A model generated the notes under the pieces. That model was not told the origin of the DNA, did not search any database, and saw only the letters and a list, made by a program, of their open reading frames with translations. The position numbers and the translations under genes are program-made. Of a DNA stretch of 64,000 nucleotides, positions 7,867-15,693 are shown one piece after another. Source of the DNA: Nocardioides solisilvae (GTDB lineage Bacteria; Actinomycetota; Actinomycetes; Propionibacteriales; Nocardioidaceae); the NCBI RefSeq assembly GCF_003194625.1, contig NZ_QHKX01000003.1, positions 248,001-312,000 of the forward strand. The letters are read 5' to 3'. The number at the start of each line of letters is the position of its first letter. Position 1 is the stretch's first letter.

Positions 7867-8937
7867 ATGCTGCTCACGGCCTCCACCGTCCTCGACAGGC
7901 CCGCCAACGTGGAGCACTTCGTCCGCTCCAACCTGGCCCTGGGGGTCGACCACATGGTGGTCTTCCTGGACTCCCCCCGGGCGGAGGGCCAGGACGAGGT
8001 CCGCGCGTGGCTGGACTCGGTGCCGCAGGTCACCGCCGTCCCGGCCGGGCGGGACTGGTGGCGTGGCGAGCGGCCCGCCGGCCTGAACGTCCGTCAGCGG
8101 ATCAACGCGAACGCCGTGGTGCGGGCGCTGGCCGACCAGCCGTGGGCCTCGTGGGTCTTCCACCTCGACGGCGACGAGGTCTTCGCCGGCGACCGGAGGG
8201 TGCTCGACGCGCTGCCCGCCACGACCGCCGCCGCGTGGTTGACCCCCCTCGAGGCCGTCAGCGAGCCCGACCCGCCGCGACGACCCGTCCGCTTCAAGCG
8301 GCTGCTGGACGACGCCGACCTCAACCTGCTGCACGTGCTGGGCGTGATCGGCGCGCCCACCAACGGGGCCTACTTCCACGGCCACGTGCTCGGCAAGTCG
8401 GGCGTGCGCCCCGCCTCCGGGCTCCGCCTGACCCTGCACGAGGCGGTGGACGCCGAGGGCGGGCTCGCCCCCCGGGCCGAGGACCCCGCGCTCCGGGTCC
8501 TCCACTACGACGCGGTCTCCGGAGCCGAGTTCGTGCGGAAGTGGACCGCCATGCTGGGCGCCGGCCCGGCCCGGTTCCGCCCCGACCGTGCCCCGGTGGC
8601 GGAGGCCCTGCGGGCCCTGGTCGGCCGGGACCTGCCGCCCGAGGTCGCCGAGCGGCACCTGCGCCGCATCTACGACGCCACGACGCGCGACGACGTGACG
8701 ACGCTCGACGAGCTCGGGCTGCTCGTCGAGGTCGACCCGGCCCGCGGCGGGCACCGGCCCGCCCCCCTCGACGAGGCGCAGCGGGCCGCGCTGGAGGCAG
8801 GCCTCGCCCGGGTCGCGGCCGAGCCCAAGCGCGGCCTCGACGCCCAGAAGCGCAGGACCCGATCCGGTGCCCCCGCGTCGGAGGGTCGCCCGTCGCGCTG
8901 GGCGCGCGCCGTCAGCCGCCGGCGCGACGACGGCTGA
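7867..8937 (+). CDS. Glycosyltransferase family 2/92-like protein
   Basis: A 356-residue protein with an N-terminal Rossmann-like start (LLTASTVLDRPANVEHFVR, then GVDHMVVFLD) and a DxD-type motif in FHLDGDEVF near residue 100, which in this fold binds the nucleotide sugar and metal. This is the pattern of GT2/GT92-like transferases that recur in actinobacterial surface polysaccharide loci. No membrane segment is visible, so it should act at the cytoplasmic face. It is divergent from the EEP gene (71 bp apart) and its last 26 bp overlap the end of the convergent sulfotransferase-like gene, so the two transcripts are antisense at their 3' ends. Acceptor and donor are not known. Confidence 0.7.
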   Translation: MLLTASTVLDRPANVEHFVRSNLALGVDHMVVFLDSPRAEGQDEVRAWLDSVPQVTAVPAGRDWWRGERPAGLNVRQRINANAVVRALADQPWASWVFHLDGDEVFAGDRRVLDALPATTAAAWLTPLEAVSEPDPPRRPVRFKRLLDDADLNLLHVLGVIGAPTNGAYFHGHVLGKSGVRPASGLRLTLHEAVDAEGGLAPRAEDPALRVLHYDAVSGAEFVRKWTAMLGAGPARFRPDRAPVAEALRALVGRDLPPEVAERHLRRIYDATTRDDVTTLDELGLLVEVDPARGGHRPAPLDEAQRAALEAGLARVAAEPKRGLDAQKRRTRSGAPASEGRPSRWARAVSRRRDDG

Positions 8938-10048
8938 GCCGGGAGCGTCGCCACAGGTGCCGGGCACCGGCCCGCACCCCCCTCGCGGAACCGGCCTCGG
9001 AGGCCGGACCCGACCCCTGCGGCTCGCTGCGCAACGTGCGCACGTCGTCGAGGAGCGTGCCGACCAGGTCGACGGCGACGCGGGCGACCTCGCTGTCGGT
9101 CACCGAGGCCGGCACGCGCCGGGGCTCCAGCTCGTCGGGGACCAGCAGGTGTCGGGCGTCGCCGTGCACGACGAAGCCGCCGCGGTCGAGCAGGTCGACG
9201 GCGCGGCGCCCCCTGGCCCGGCAGTCCTCGACCTGGTCGGGCTCGGGCCAGAACTTCTCCCCCGCTCGCGGGACCAGGCGCTCGTCGGCGAGGAAGGTGC
9301 GCAGGTACACGCCCTTGTCGAAGGCCCGCTCGAACGGGTGGTCGGAGCCCTGCAGCGACAGGTTGACCCGGCGCAGCGTCTCCGCTTCCACCACGCCCAT
9401 CGAGGCGTTCGGGAAGGAGCGCGAGAGGTCGAAGGCCCGCGGGTCGACCCCGAGCAGGGCCGCGAACCGGTGCCAGATCTCCTCGCGGGCCGCGGACGGG
9501 TCCAGGGGCAGCACGTGGATCCGCTCCGGCGGCACGGCCTTGGCCCAGCGACCGAGGACCAGGGAGAGGTCGAGGGTGCGCCAGTCCCAGATCGCCTCGG
9601 GGCTCCGCGACTCCGAGCGGCCGTAGTCGGCCATCGGCCTCGTGCCGCCGTTCTTGAGGCTCTCCTGCCAGCTCGCGGTGAAGAGGCCCAGCGGCTCGCG
9701 GGCCGTCAGGACGACGTGCACCTCGGCCGGCGCGAGGGCCGCGACGGCCTCCCGGGCCTGCCTGCCGGACGCCGCGGCGAAGAACTCGTGGCTGACCAGG
9801 CCCGTGCCCGGTGCCTCGGCCAGCTCGTCGACCAGGCGGCGCCACGCGGTGGCGTGGTGCTCGGGATGACGGTGCAGGTGCGGGTCCTCCCGGACGACGC
9901 GCGAGGCCCAGAGGTGGTCCCGCCGCTCCCGACCCGGCACCACGACGCCTGCCTCGCGCAGCGCCTCGCGGTTGCTCCAGACGATGGTCTGCAGGTAGGA
10001 CGTCGCAGTCTTGGGCAGCCCGATGTGGAGGAGGACCCGGTCGACCAC
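8912..10048 (-). CDS. Sulfotransferase-like protein, coupled to upstream small gene
   Basis: A 378-residue protein beginning MVDRVLLHIGLPKTATSYLQ; GLPKTATS at residues 10-17 is a 5'-phosphosulfate-loop variant with the key lysine kept. A TAREPLGLF segment near 125-135 matches the 3'-phosphate binding region. It is a paralogue of the protein at 2519. The start is a GTG at 10048 that overlaps the TAG stop of the preceding small gene by one base (TAGTG), which strongly suggests translational coupling and fixes the start. It is the last gene of a minus-strand set running from 13273. A role in sulfating or otherwise modifying a surface glycan is inference from the neighbours. Confidence 0.7.
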   Translation of the reverse strand: MVDRVLLHIGLPKTATSYLQTIVWSNREALREAGVVVPGRERRDHLWASRVVREDPHLHRHPEHHATAWRRLVDELAEAPGTGLVSHEFFAAASGRQAREAVAALAPAEVHVVLTAREPLGLFTASWQESLKNGGTRPMADYGRSESRSPEAIWDWRTLDLSLVLGRWAKAVPPERIHVLPLDPSAAREEIWHRFAALLGVDPRAFDLSRSFPNASMGVVEAETLRRVNLSLQGSDHPFERAFDKGVYLRTFLADERLVPRAGEKFWPEPDQVEDCRARGRRAVDLLDRGGFVVHGDARHLLVPDELEPRRVPASVTDSEVARVAVDLVGTLLDDVRTLRSEPQGSGPASEAGSARGVRAGARHLWRRSRLSRRRAGG

Positions 10049-10248
10049 TACAGGCTCTCGGTGAACCGGGCGATCGCCTGGCGGACCCGCTCCTCGTCGC
10101 GGTCGGCCATCGGGATGAGCAGCTCCTGCACCAGGTCGGTCAGCTCGGCCAGCCGCACGTGGTGCTGGCGCGCCTCGGCGAGGTCGGCCTCGAGGTCGGC
10201 CACCCGGCGCTCCAGCTCGGCGATCCTGGTGCCGCGCACCGCGTCCAT
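10048..10248 (-). CDS. Small coiled-coil protein (DUF6752-like)
   Basis: A 66-residue protein starting MDAVRGTRIAELERRVADLE, with heptad-like leucine spacing over residues 10-42 that predicts a coiled coil, then a helical tail ending RFTESL. It resembles short actinobacterial proteins I recall as DUF6752, of unknown function. The ATG at 10248 has a GGGGG box 11 nt upstream; a GTG at 10257 overlaps the upstream stop in a GTGA arrangement and is an equally likely start, adding three residues. It sits between the LicD/methyltransferase gene and the sulfotransferase-like gene, overlapping or abutting both, so it is probably made together with them and may be an assembly partner. That role is inference. 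Confidence 0.65.
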   Translation of the reverse strand: MDAVRGTRIAELERRVADLEADLAEARQHHVRLAELTDLVQELLIPMADRDEERVRQAIARFTESL

Positions 10249-10253
10249 CACGT

Positions 10254-11813
10254 TCACGGCCCCCACTCTGCCACGAGCCGGTCGACCCGGCCGTCCTCCC
10301 CGCCGCGCACGTCCTCCTCGAGGGTGACGCTGGTCGCGCCCCACCGCCGCCACTGCGCCTCCACGGCCACGGGGTCGACGGCGCCGATCCGCCACTCGCG
10401 CTCGGCGCTGGAGTCGCCGGCGTGGAACTCGGCGAGGACCAGACCGCCCGAGCGCAGCGACATCGAGCAGAAGCGGGCGAAGGACTCCCGCGCGAAGGCG
10501 TCCACCGCGTCGAGCAGGTTGCGCGCCAGCACCACCCGCGGTCGCGGGTCGCGGGCGAGCGCGGCGCCCTCGGAGAGCACCGAGCGCAGCTCCGCGAGGT
10601 TGAGGTACCTGCCCTCGAACGAGCCCGGGTAGGTCGCCGCCAGCTCCTGGGCCTGCTCGAGCAGCTCGGGCACGTAGTCGTAGGCGACGACGTCGACCCC
10701 CTCGTGGGCGACGTGCAGGGCGTCGCGGCCGGCCCCGGCCCCGACGTCGAGGACCTGCGCGCCACGCGCGCGGGCCTCCTGCACGCCGAGCCGGGCCAGC
10801 TTGGAGGCACGGGGCGAGAGCGTCTCGTCGAACCGGCGCAGGTAGCGGCGCTGCCACTGCTTCTCGTTGACCCGCAGGCCGCGGAACCAGTCGTTGAGCG
10901 CCCTCGAGGTCCGCTCCGGGGTGGTGAACTGGAAGGCAGGGTCGGGAACCTGCCAGGAGGGGCCGTACATGGCCTCGAGGAGCTTCTCGGGGCGCGCCGG
11001 GACGGGCAGGGGCCGCCCTTCCAGCGTCGCGGTGCCGAGCGGGTGGATCCACTCCTCCTCGAACTCCACCCCCACCTCGCCCATGAGGTAGAGGCGGCCG
11101 CCGGAGAAGAAGCCGCCGAAGACGTCGAGACCCCGGACGACGTCGCCCTCGGGCACCTCGATCTTGAACGCCGCCCCGCTGTAGCGCTGGGTGGCGTAGC
11201 CGAGGGCCACCACCTCGCGCTGCAGGCGGAACGACTCGCGGCAGACGTCCACCGGGTCGGTGCACCGGCTCACGTAGGCGACGTCCGCGTCGGAGTCGTG
11301 ACCCAGCACGCGCCCTTCCCGGACCGCCCCCAGCAGCGTGCCGTAGGCGAGGAACGGCTCGGCACCGGCCGTGCGCAGGACCCCGAGGACCTCCTCGGTG
11401 GCGTCCACCAGGGCTCCGATGTCCTCGCCGCTGCGGCTGTCGAAGGTGGGGACCAGCCGGCCCGACTTGTCGAGGCCGACGGCGAAGCCCTTGCGGTTGA
11501 CGACCCGGACGGGCTCCTCGGAGGTGCCGAACGCCACCTCCTGGCTCCAGAGCACCTCGGCGGTGGCGGAGTCGCGCACCGTGAGCAGGGTACGGCCGTC
11601 GAGGAACTTCTGGAGCGGCACCGGCCACCCCACCGACCGTCGCCGGCCCCGGGACCCGGCGGCCTCGGTGTCCCGGCGCACCCAGAACGACCAGACGCGC
11701 TGCTCGCCGAAGAGCACGTCCACGGCCCGGTCGTCGGGTGCGGTCAGGGTGATCCCGGTCTCGTCGACGGCGAGGACGCGCGGGGCGTCGTCCGCCCGCT
11801 GCGGCTCGTCCAT
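10254..11813 (-). CDS. LicD-type nucleotidyltransferase fused to a SAM methyltransferase
   Basis: A 519-residue two-enzyme protein. Residues 1-115 form a beta-rich leader of unclear fold. Residues 125-290 are a LicD/fukutin-type domain: GTLLGAVREG at 158-167 and the metal-binding HDSDADV at 172-178 match the family that moves phosphocholine, ribitol phosphate or similar groups onto glycans. Residues 345-519 are a class I methyltransferase with motif I VLDVGAGAGRDA at 354-365 and acidic residues in VVAYDY that would bind SAM. The gene starts 8 bp after the PLD-like gene and its stop abuts the next small gene, so it is in an operon. No clear ribosome binding site precedes the ATG. The combination suggests a transferred group that is also methylated, for example a phospho-alditol or phosphoamine on a surface glycan; this is inference. 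Confidence 0.78.
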   Translation of the reverse strand: MDEPQRADDAPRVLAVDETGITLTAPDDRAVDVLFGEQRVWSFWVRRDTEAAGSRGRRRSVGWPVPLQKFLDGRTLLTVRDSATAEVLWSQEVAFGTSEEPVRVVNRKGFAVGLDKSGRLVPTFDSRSGEDIGALVDATEEVLGVLRTAGAEPFLAYGTLLGAVREGRVLGHDSDADVAYVSRCTDPVDVCRESFRLQREVVALGYATQRYSGAAFKIEVPEGDVVRGLDVFGGFFSGGRLYLMGEVGVEFEEEWIHPLGTATLEGRPLPVPARPEKLLEAMYGPSWQVPDPAFQFTTPERTSRALNDWFRGLRVNEKQWQRRYLRRFDETLSPRASKLARLGVQEARARGAQVLDVGAGAGRDALHVAHEGVDVVAYDYVPELLEQAQELAATYPGSFEGRYLNLAELRSVLSEGAALARDPRPRVVLARNLLDAVDAFARESFARFCSMSLRSGGLVLAEFHAGDSSAEREWRIGAVDPVAVEAQWRRWGATSVTLEEDVRGGEDGRVDRLVAEWGP

Positions 11814-11821
11814 CGGGAGGC

Positions 11822-13273
11822 TCAGTCCAGGTCCATCTTGGCGTAGGGGTCGACGCCGGGGACCAGCTCGTCGTCCTCGTCGAGGAGCATGTCGGGGGTG
11901 TGGATCGGGCCCGTGCCGATCACGGCGTCCGCGCCGTCGCCTGCCAGGGCGTCCCGCCGCCTGGCGCTCGTCGGGAAGTTCTCGAACCAGTAGTCGATGT
12001 GCTCGGCGTACTGCTTGGCGAGCTTCTTGTCCCAGTAGATGCCGACGTTCTCGTCGGAGCTGGCACCCATGCCGGACCAGTTGGCGGAGCCGTTGAGGAC
12101 GACGGCGTTGGCCTTCTTCTTCTTGACGTTGCCGATGATCGACATCGCCTTGAGGTGGAAGTACTTGTCGAACTCGCCGTCGCCGTTGCGGTCGATCACG
12201 AGGTGCTTCATGGGCACCGGGCCGCGGCCGTTCTTGGCGCGCAGGACCTGACCCACGTCGACGCCCTTGATCGTGTAGCCGATCCGGATGTCGCAGCCCT
12301 GCTCCCAGAGGTTGCGGAGCTTGTTGGCGATGCGCAGGCCGCGCGCGTTGCGGATCACGTCGGGGGCGATCCGGATCTGGGTGCGGCCGTTGGCGGTGTT
12401 CTTGGCCCCGCGGCACTTGGTCATCCGCAGCAGCCGGAGCACCGGGTCCTTGGCGGCCGTGCCGATGAGCGGGTGGAAGATCAGGTGGCTGTTGCCGCCC
12501 TTCCACTCCTGGTAAGGCTCGGGGACCGGGACGTCGTTGGCCATCTCGTCGAAGATCTGCTTCGCGAACATGTAGGGCGCTCGGCGGTTCACCGTGGTGT
12601 AGATGTCGTTCCACTGGTTCACGGCGGCGGCGTGGGTGATGTTGGCGGACCCCTGGATGAGGACGTGCTTGGCCCGGCCGATCTTGCTGAACAGGAAGAA
12701 CTTGCTGTGCGCCTGGCCGCTCTCGCCCCGGCACGAGGCGATGCAGGTCTTCGCCCAGCTCTGCCGGTGCGCGGGCTTCTGGGCGTTGACGGCGGCCATC
12801 CCGGCCAGCAGCTCGTTCCAGACCTCGTTCTCGATGGCGGCCGCGTTCTCGTCGGCCATGAGGACGCGGAGCACGGCGCCGCGGCGCTGTGCCCTGAGGA
12901 GCGCCCGCACCACCGGGCGCGACATGACGTTCCAGCTCATCACGCGGATCCGCGTGCCGCTGCGCGAGGCGTCCATCATCTTGATGATCTTGCGGTTGAT
13001 CGCGTGCTGGTCGCGCCCCTTGCCGATGGCGGTGTTGAAGGTGACCCCGCTGCTCGGCTTGAACGTGCGGCGCCACTTCTTCTTGTCCTTCTTGCGCAGC
13101 TTGCGCGCGGGCAGGGCCAGGGCTCCGGCCTGGACCGACGCGGCCGTCTGCGCGGACGCGGCGACCACCGGGGACGACTGGACGGTCCCCGGGAGCGCGG
13201 AGCCGGGAGCGGCCGGGGTCAGGCTCAGTGCCACGGCCAGGGTGAGGGCCGCGGTCATCCGCCGGTGCAGCAT
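11822..13273 (-). CDS. Secreted phospholipase D-like protein
   Basis: A 483-residue exported protein with a signal peptide at about residues 1-26 (MLHRRMTAALTLAVALSL then APGSA). Two PLD-type halves follow: HSK at 189-191 with GSANIT at 208-213, and HLK at 373-375 followed by NGSANWSG. Each half keeps the His and Lys of HxKx4D, but the aspartate position is Ser and Ile. GSAN after each supports the PLD fold. Such proteins cleave or transfer phosphodiesters of lipids, nucleic acids or teichoic acids outside the cell. The ATG at 13273 has AGAGGAA 5-6 nt upstream. It is the first gene of a coupled set (LicD/methyltransferase, small coiled coil, sulfotransferase-like), and has a distant relative in the tail of the protein at 4935. 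Confidence 0.8.
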   Translation of the reverse strand: MLHRRMTAALTLAVALSLTPAAPGSALPGTVQSSPVVAASAQTAASVQAGALALPARKLRKKDKKKWRRTFKPSSGVTFNTAIGKGRDQHAINRKIIKMMDASRSGTRIRVMSWNVMSRPVVRALLRAQRRGAVLRVLMADENAAAIENEVWNELLAGMAAVNAQKPAHRQSWAKTCIASCRGESGQAHSKFFLFSKIGRAKHVLIQGSANITHAAAVNQWNDIYTTVNRRAPYMFAKQIFDEMANDVPVPEPYQEWKGGNSHLIFHPLIGTAAKDPVLRLLRMTKCRGAKNTANGRTQIRIAPDVIRNARGLRIANKLRNLWEQGCDIRIGYTIKGVDVGQVLRAKNGRGPVPMKHLVIDRNGDGEFDKYFHLKAMSIIGNVKKKKANAVVLNGSANWSGMGASSDENVGIYWDKKLAKQYAEHIDYWFENFPTSARRRDALAGDGADAVIGTGPIHTPDMLLDEDDELVPGVDPYAKMDLD

Positions 13274-13338
13274 CAGGTTCCTCTCGGGAGGGGCGTGGTG
13301 CGGGGTGTCACGGGCCGGTCGTCCGGCCCACCGGGGGA

Positions 13339-13776
13339 TCAGCCCCGGCACTTCGCGACCGACGAACGGTACCGGGCGTCCTCGTCCAGCGGCGACTTCG
13401 CGACCCGGACCTTCCCGCCCGCGACGCCGAAGAAGCGGTCGTCGTGGCGCAGCAGCGTCTGCCCGGAGGAGCAGTCCAGGGCGTCCTTGGCGACGAAGCC
13501 CTCCTCGCCGGTGCACCCGTCGTAGCCGCGCGGGATCGTCGCGCCGCGGACCCACACCTCGGCGCAGGCGGGGGCGTCCGGGTCGGCCGACGGGGAGGCG
13601 GACGGGGACGCGGACGCGCTGCCCGGGTCGCTCGCGGACGGCGAGGGGGTCGCCGTGGCGGTCCCGCCCTCGTCCTCGCCGCAGCCCGCCAGGAGCGCCA
13701 GCGCGAGCGCGGCGACGCCTGCCGCCGCGCGGAGGCGGCGGGTGGGTGGGCAGGTGCTGGGGTCCCCGAGTCGCAT
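13339..13776 (-). CDS. Putative lipoprotein
   Basis: A 145-residue protein with an n-region PPTRRLR, a hydrophobic stretch at 17-30 and a lipobox LLAGC with the modified cysteine at residue 32, so it should be lipid-anchored on the outer side of the membrane. A Ser/Pro/Ala/Asp-rich linker (about 40-66) leads to a small C-terminal domain with four cysteines (ACAEV, DGCTG, DCSSG, AKCRG) that may form two disulfides. No known family is recognised. It lies 65 bp upstream of the PLD-like gene on the same strand and may be transcribed with it, though the gap leaves room for a separate promoter. It is divergent from the MgtE-N protein. Confidence 0.75.
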   Translation of the reverse strand: MRLGDPSTCPPTRRLRAAAGVAALALALLAGCGEDEGGTATATPSPSASDPGSASASPSASPSADPDAPACAEVWVRGATIPRGYDGCTGEEGFVAKDALDCSSGQTLLRHDDRFFGVAGGKVRVAKSPLDEDARYRSSVAKCRG

Positions 13777-13853
13777 GCCGCCAGCCTAGCCCGTGGCCGA
13801 CCCTCCCCCGCGCTTCAGCGCCACGGCGGTCCGGCGCCGGTACCGTGACGCCC

Positions 13854-15098
13854 GTGAGCACCGCCCAGACCCGCGTCTACGTGGCCCGACTCGTCGGGCT
13901 GCCGATCTTCGACCCCCAGGGGGACCAGGTCGGCAAGGTGCGCGACGTCGTGGTCGCGGTGCGGACCGAGAGCAGTCCCCCGCGGGTGCTGGGCCTCGTC
14001 GCGGAGGTCTTCGGCCGCCGGCGGATCTTCGTCCCGATGACCCGGGTCACCCACATCGACCCGGGGCGGGTGCACACGACGGGCCTGCTCAACATGCGCC
14101 GCTTCGAGCAGCGGGCCACCGAGACGCTGGTGATGGCGGAGATGCTCGACAAGACCGTGCGGGTCGTGCCGACCGGGGTCGAGGGCGTGGTCTACGACGT
14201 CGCGATGGAGCAGGCGCGCACCCGGGACTGGCTGGTGAGCCGCGTGGCCGTGCGTGAGCCGTCGCGCAGCTTCCGTCGCCGCGGCCAGACCTACATCGTC
14301 GACTGGCGGGACGTCGAGGGGCTCACCCGGCGCCAGGACACCCAGCCCGCGACCCAGCTGATCGCGGCGATCTCGGAGATGCGGCCCGCCGACGCGGCCC
14401 ACGTCATCCACGACCTGCCCGAGGAGCGGCGCAGCGCCGTGGTCGCGGCCATGGACGACGAGCGGCTCGCCGACGTCCTCGAGGAGATGCCCGACGAGGA
14501 CCAGGTGCAGATCGTCGAGCGGCTGAGCTCCCAGCGGGCCGCCGACGTCCTCGAGGAGATGTCGGCCGACGACGCGGCCGACCTCATCGCCGACCTCCCC
14601 CCGGAGACCGCCGCCACCCTGCTGGCGCTGATGGAGCCCGACGAGGCCGAGGACGTCAAGCGGATGCTCTCCTACGCCGAGCAGACCGCCGGCGGCATGA
14701 TGACCCCGGAGCCCGTCATCCTCCCGCCGAGCGCGACGATCGCCGACGCGCTGGCCCACGTGCGCAACCCCGACCTCACGCCCTCGCTGGCCGCCCTGGT
14801 CTTCGTCTGCCGGCCGCCGCTGGAGACCCCGACCGGACGCCTGCTCGGCGCGGCCCACATCCAGCGGCTGCTGCGGGAACCGCCCTCGACCCTGGTCGCC
14901 GCGGCGATCGACGACTCCCTCGACCCGCTGCGCCCGGGGGCCCGGATCGAGGACGTCGCCGCCCACCTGGCGCTCTACAACCTGGTCGCGGCGCCCGTCG
15001 TCGACGACGAGGGGCGCCTCCTCGGCGTCGTCACGGTCGACGACCTGCTCGACCACCTGCTCCCGGAGAACTGGCGCGACAGGGCGGTGCGGCGATGA
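13854..15098 (+). CDS. MgtE-N/CBS domain regulatory protein without transporter domain
   Basis: A 414-residue cytoplasmic protein. Residues 1-150 hold PRC-barrel-like segments (GLPIFDPQGDQVGKVRDVVV), 160-268 are the superhelical MgtE N domain with repeated D..ADVLEEM units, and 270-405 a CBS pair starting at MTPEPV. The membrane domain of a true MgtE magnesium channel is absent. Orthologues, including M. tuberculosis Rv1232c as I recall, are usual in actinobacteria and lie beside Rv1231c and mrp, as here. It probably senses Mg2+ or adenine nucleotides, but no target is established. Start chosen at GTG 13854 (VSTAQTRVYV); a GTG at 13845 is also possible. Its stop overlaps the next gene in ATGA. 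Confidence 0.85.
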   Translation: MSTAQTRVYVARLVGLPIFDPQGDQVGKVRDVVVAVRTESSPPRVLGLVAEVFGRRRIFVPMTRVTHIDPGRVHTTGLLNMRRFEQRATETLVMAEMLDKTVRVVPTGVEGVVYDVAMEQARTRDWLVSRVAVREPSRSFRRRGQTYIVDWRDVEGLTRRQDTQPATQLIAAISEMRPADAAHVIHDLPEERRSAVVAAMDDERLADVLEEMPDEDQVQIVERLSSQRAADVLEEMSADDAADLIADLPPETAATLLALMEPDEAEDVKRMLSYAEQTAGGMMTPEPVILPPSATIADALAHVRNPDLTPSLAALVFVCRPPLETPTGRLLGAAHIQRLLREPPSTLVAAAIDDSLDPLRPGARIEDVAAHLALYNLVAAPVVDDEGRLLGVVTVDDLLDHLLPENWRDRAVRR

Positions 15099-15682
15099 GC
15101 GACACCCGGGGCCCCCAGTACCGGCTGGACACTCCCCTCGAGGGACGGCGGGGGCTGCGACCGCGCCGCGGCTACGACTCCGACTCGTTCGGCGTCTTCG
15201 CCGAGCAGTTCGCCCGGTTCATGGGCACGGCCCGGTTCCTGCTCTACATGACCGCCTTCGTCGTGGTCTGGATCGGCTGGAACTGGCTCGCGCCGCCCGA
15301 GCTGCGCTGGGACGACTACCCCTTCATCTTCCTGACGCTGATGCTCAGCCTGCAGGCCTCCTACGCGGCCCCCCTCATCCTGCTGGCGCAGAACCGCCAG
15401 GAGAACCGCGACAAGGTGCTCGCGGAGCAGGACCGCCGGGTCAACGCCCAGTCGCAGGCCGACATGGAGTTCCTGTCCAGGGAGATCGCCTGGCTGCGGA
15501 TGTCGGTGGGCGAGGTCGCCACCCGTGACTTCATGCGCTCCGAGCTGCGCCAGCTGCTCGGCGAGCTGCAGGAACGCGACGAGCGGGACGACCGGGAGCG
15601 GGACGACCGGGAGCGCGACGAGCGGCAGCGCGGCGACGAGGGGCGGACGGCCGACGACGGGGTCCCACCAGCGACGAACTAG
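15095..15682 (+). CDS. DUF1003 membrane protein
   Basis: A 195-residue inner-membrane protein of the DUF1003 family. Two hydrophobic helices lie at about 48-66 (LLYMTAFVVVWIGWNWL) and 77-104, joined by the family's typical WDDYPFIFL motif, followed by QNRQENRDK and a long amphipathic helix. The last 35 residues are a highly charged run of repeated RDDRE units. The family's function is unknown. Translation is coupled to the MgtE-N gene by a 4-bp ATGA overlap and the pair is conserved across actinobacteria, so it may be a membrane partner of that cytoplasmic sensor. Confidence 0.88.
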   Translation: MSDTRGPQYRLDTPLEGRRGLRPRRGYDSDSFGVFAEQFARFMGTARFLLYMTAFVVVWIGWNWLAPPELRWDDYPFIFLTLMLSLQASYAAPLILLAQNRQENRDKVLAEQDRRVNAQSQADMEFLSREIAWLRMSVGEVATRDFMRSELRQLLGELQERDERDDRERDDRERDERQRGDEGRTADDGVPPATN

Positions 15683-15693
15683 GCTTGACCTCC

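Noticed and set aside
10048-10257. Treating the small coiled-coil gene as part of a longer frame reaching 11628
   Set aside because: The upstream part of that frame is an Arg/Pro/Gly-rich shadow of the LicD/methyltransferase gene; the small gene has its own start overlapping that gene's stop.
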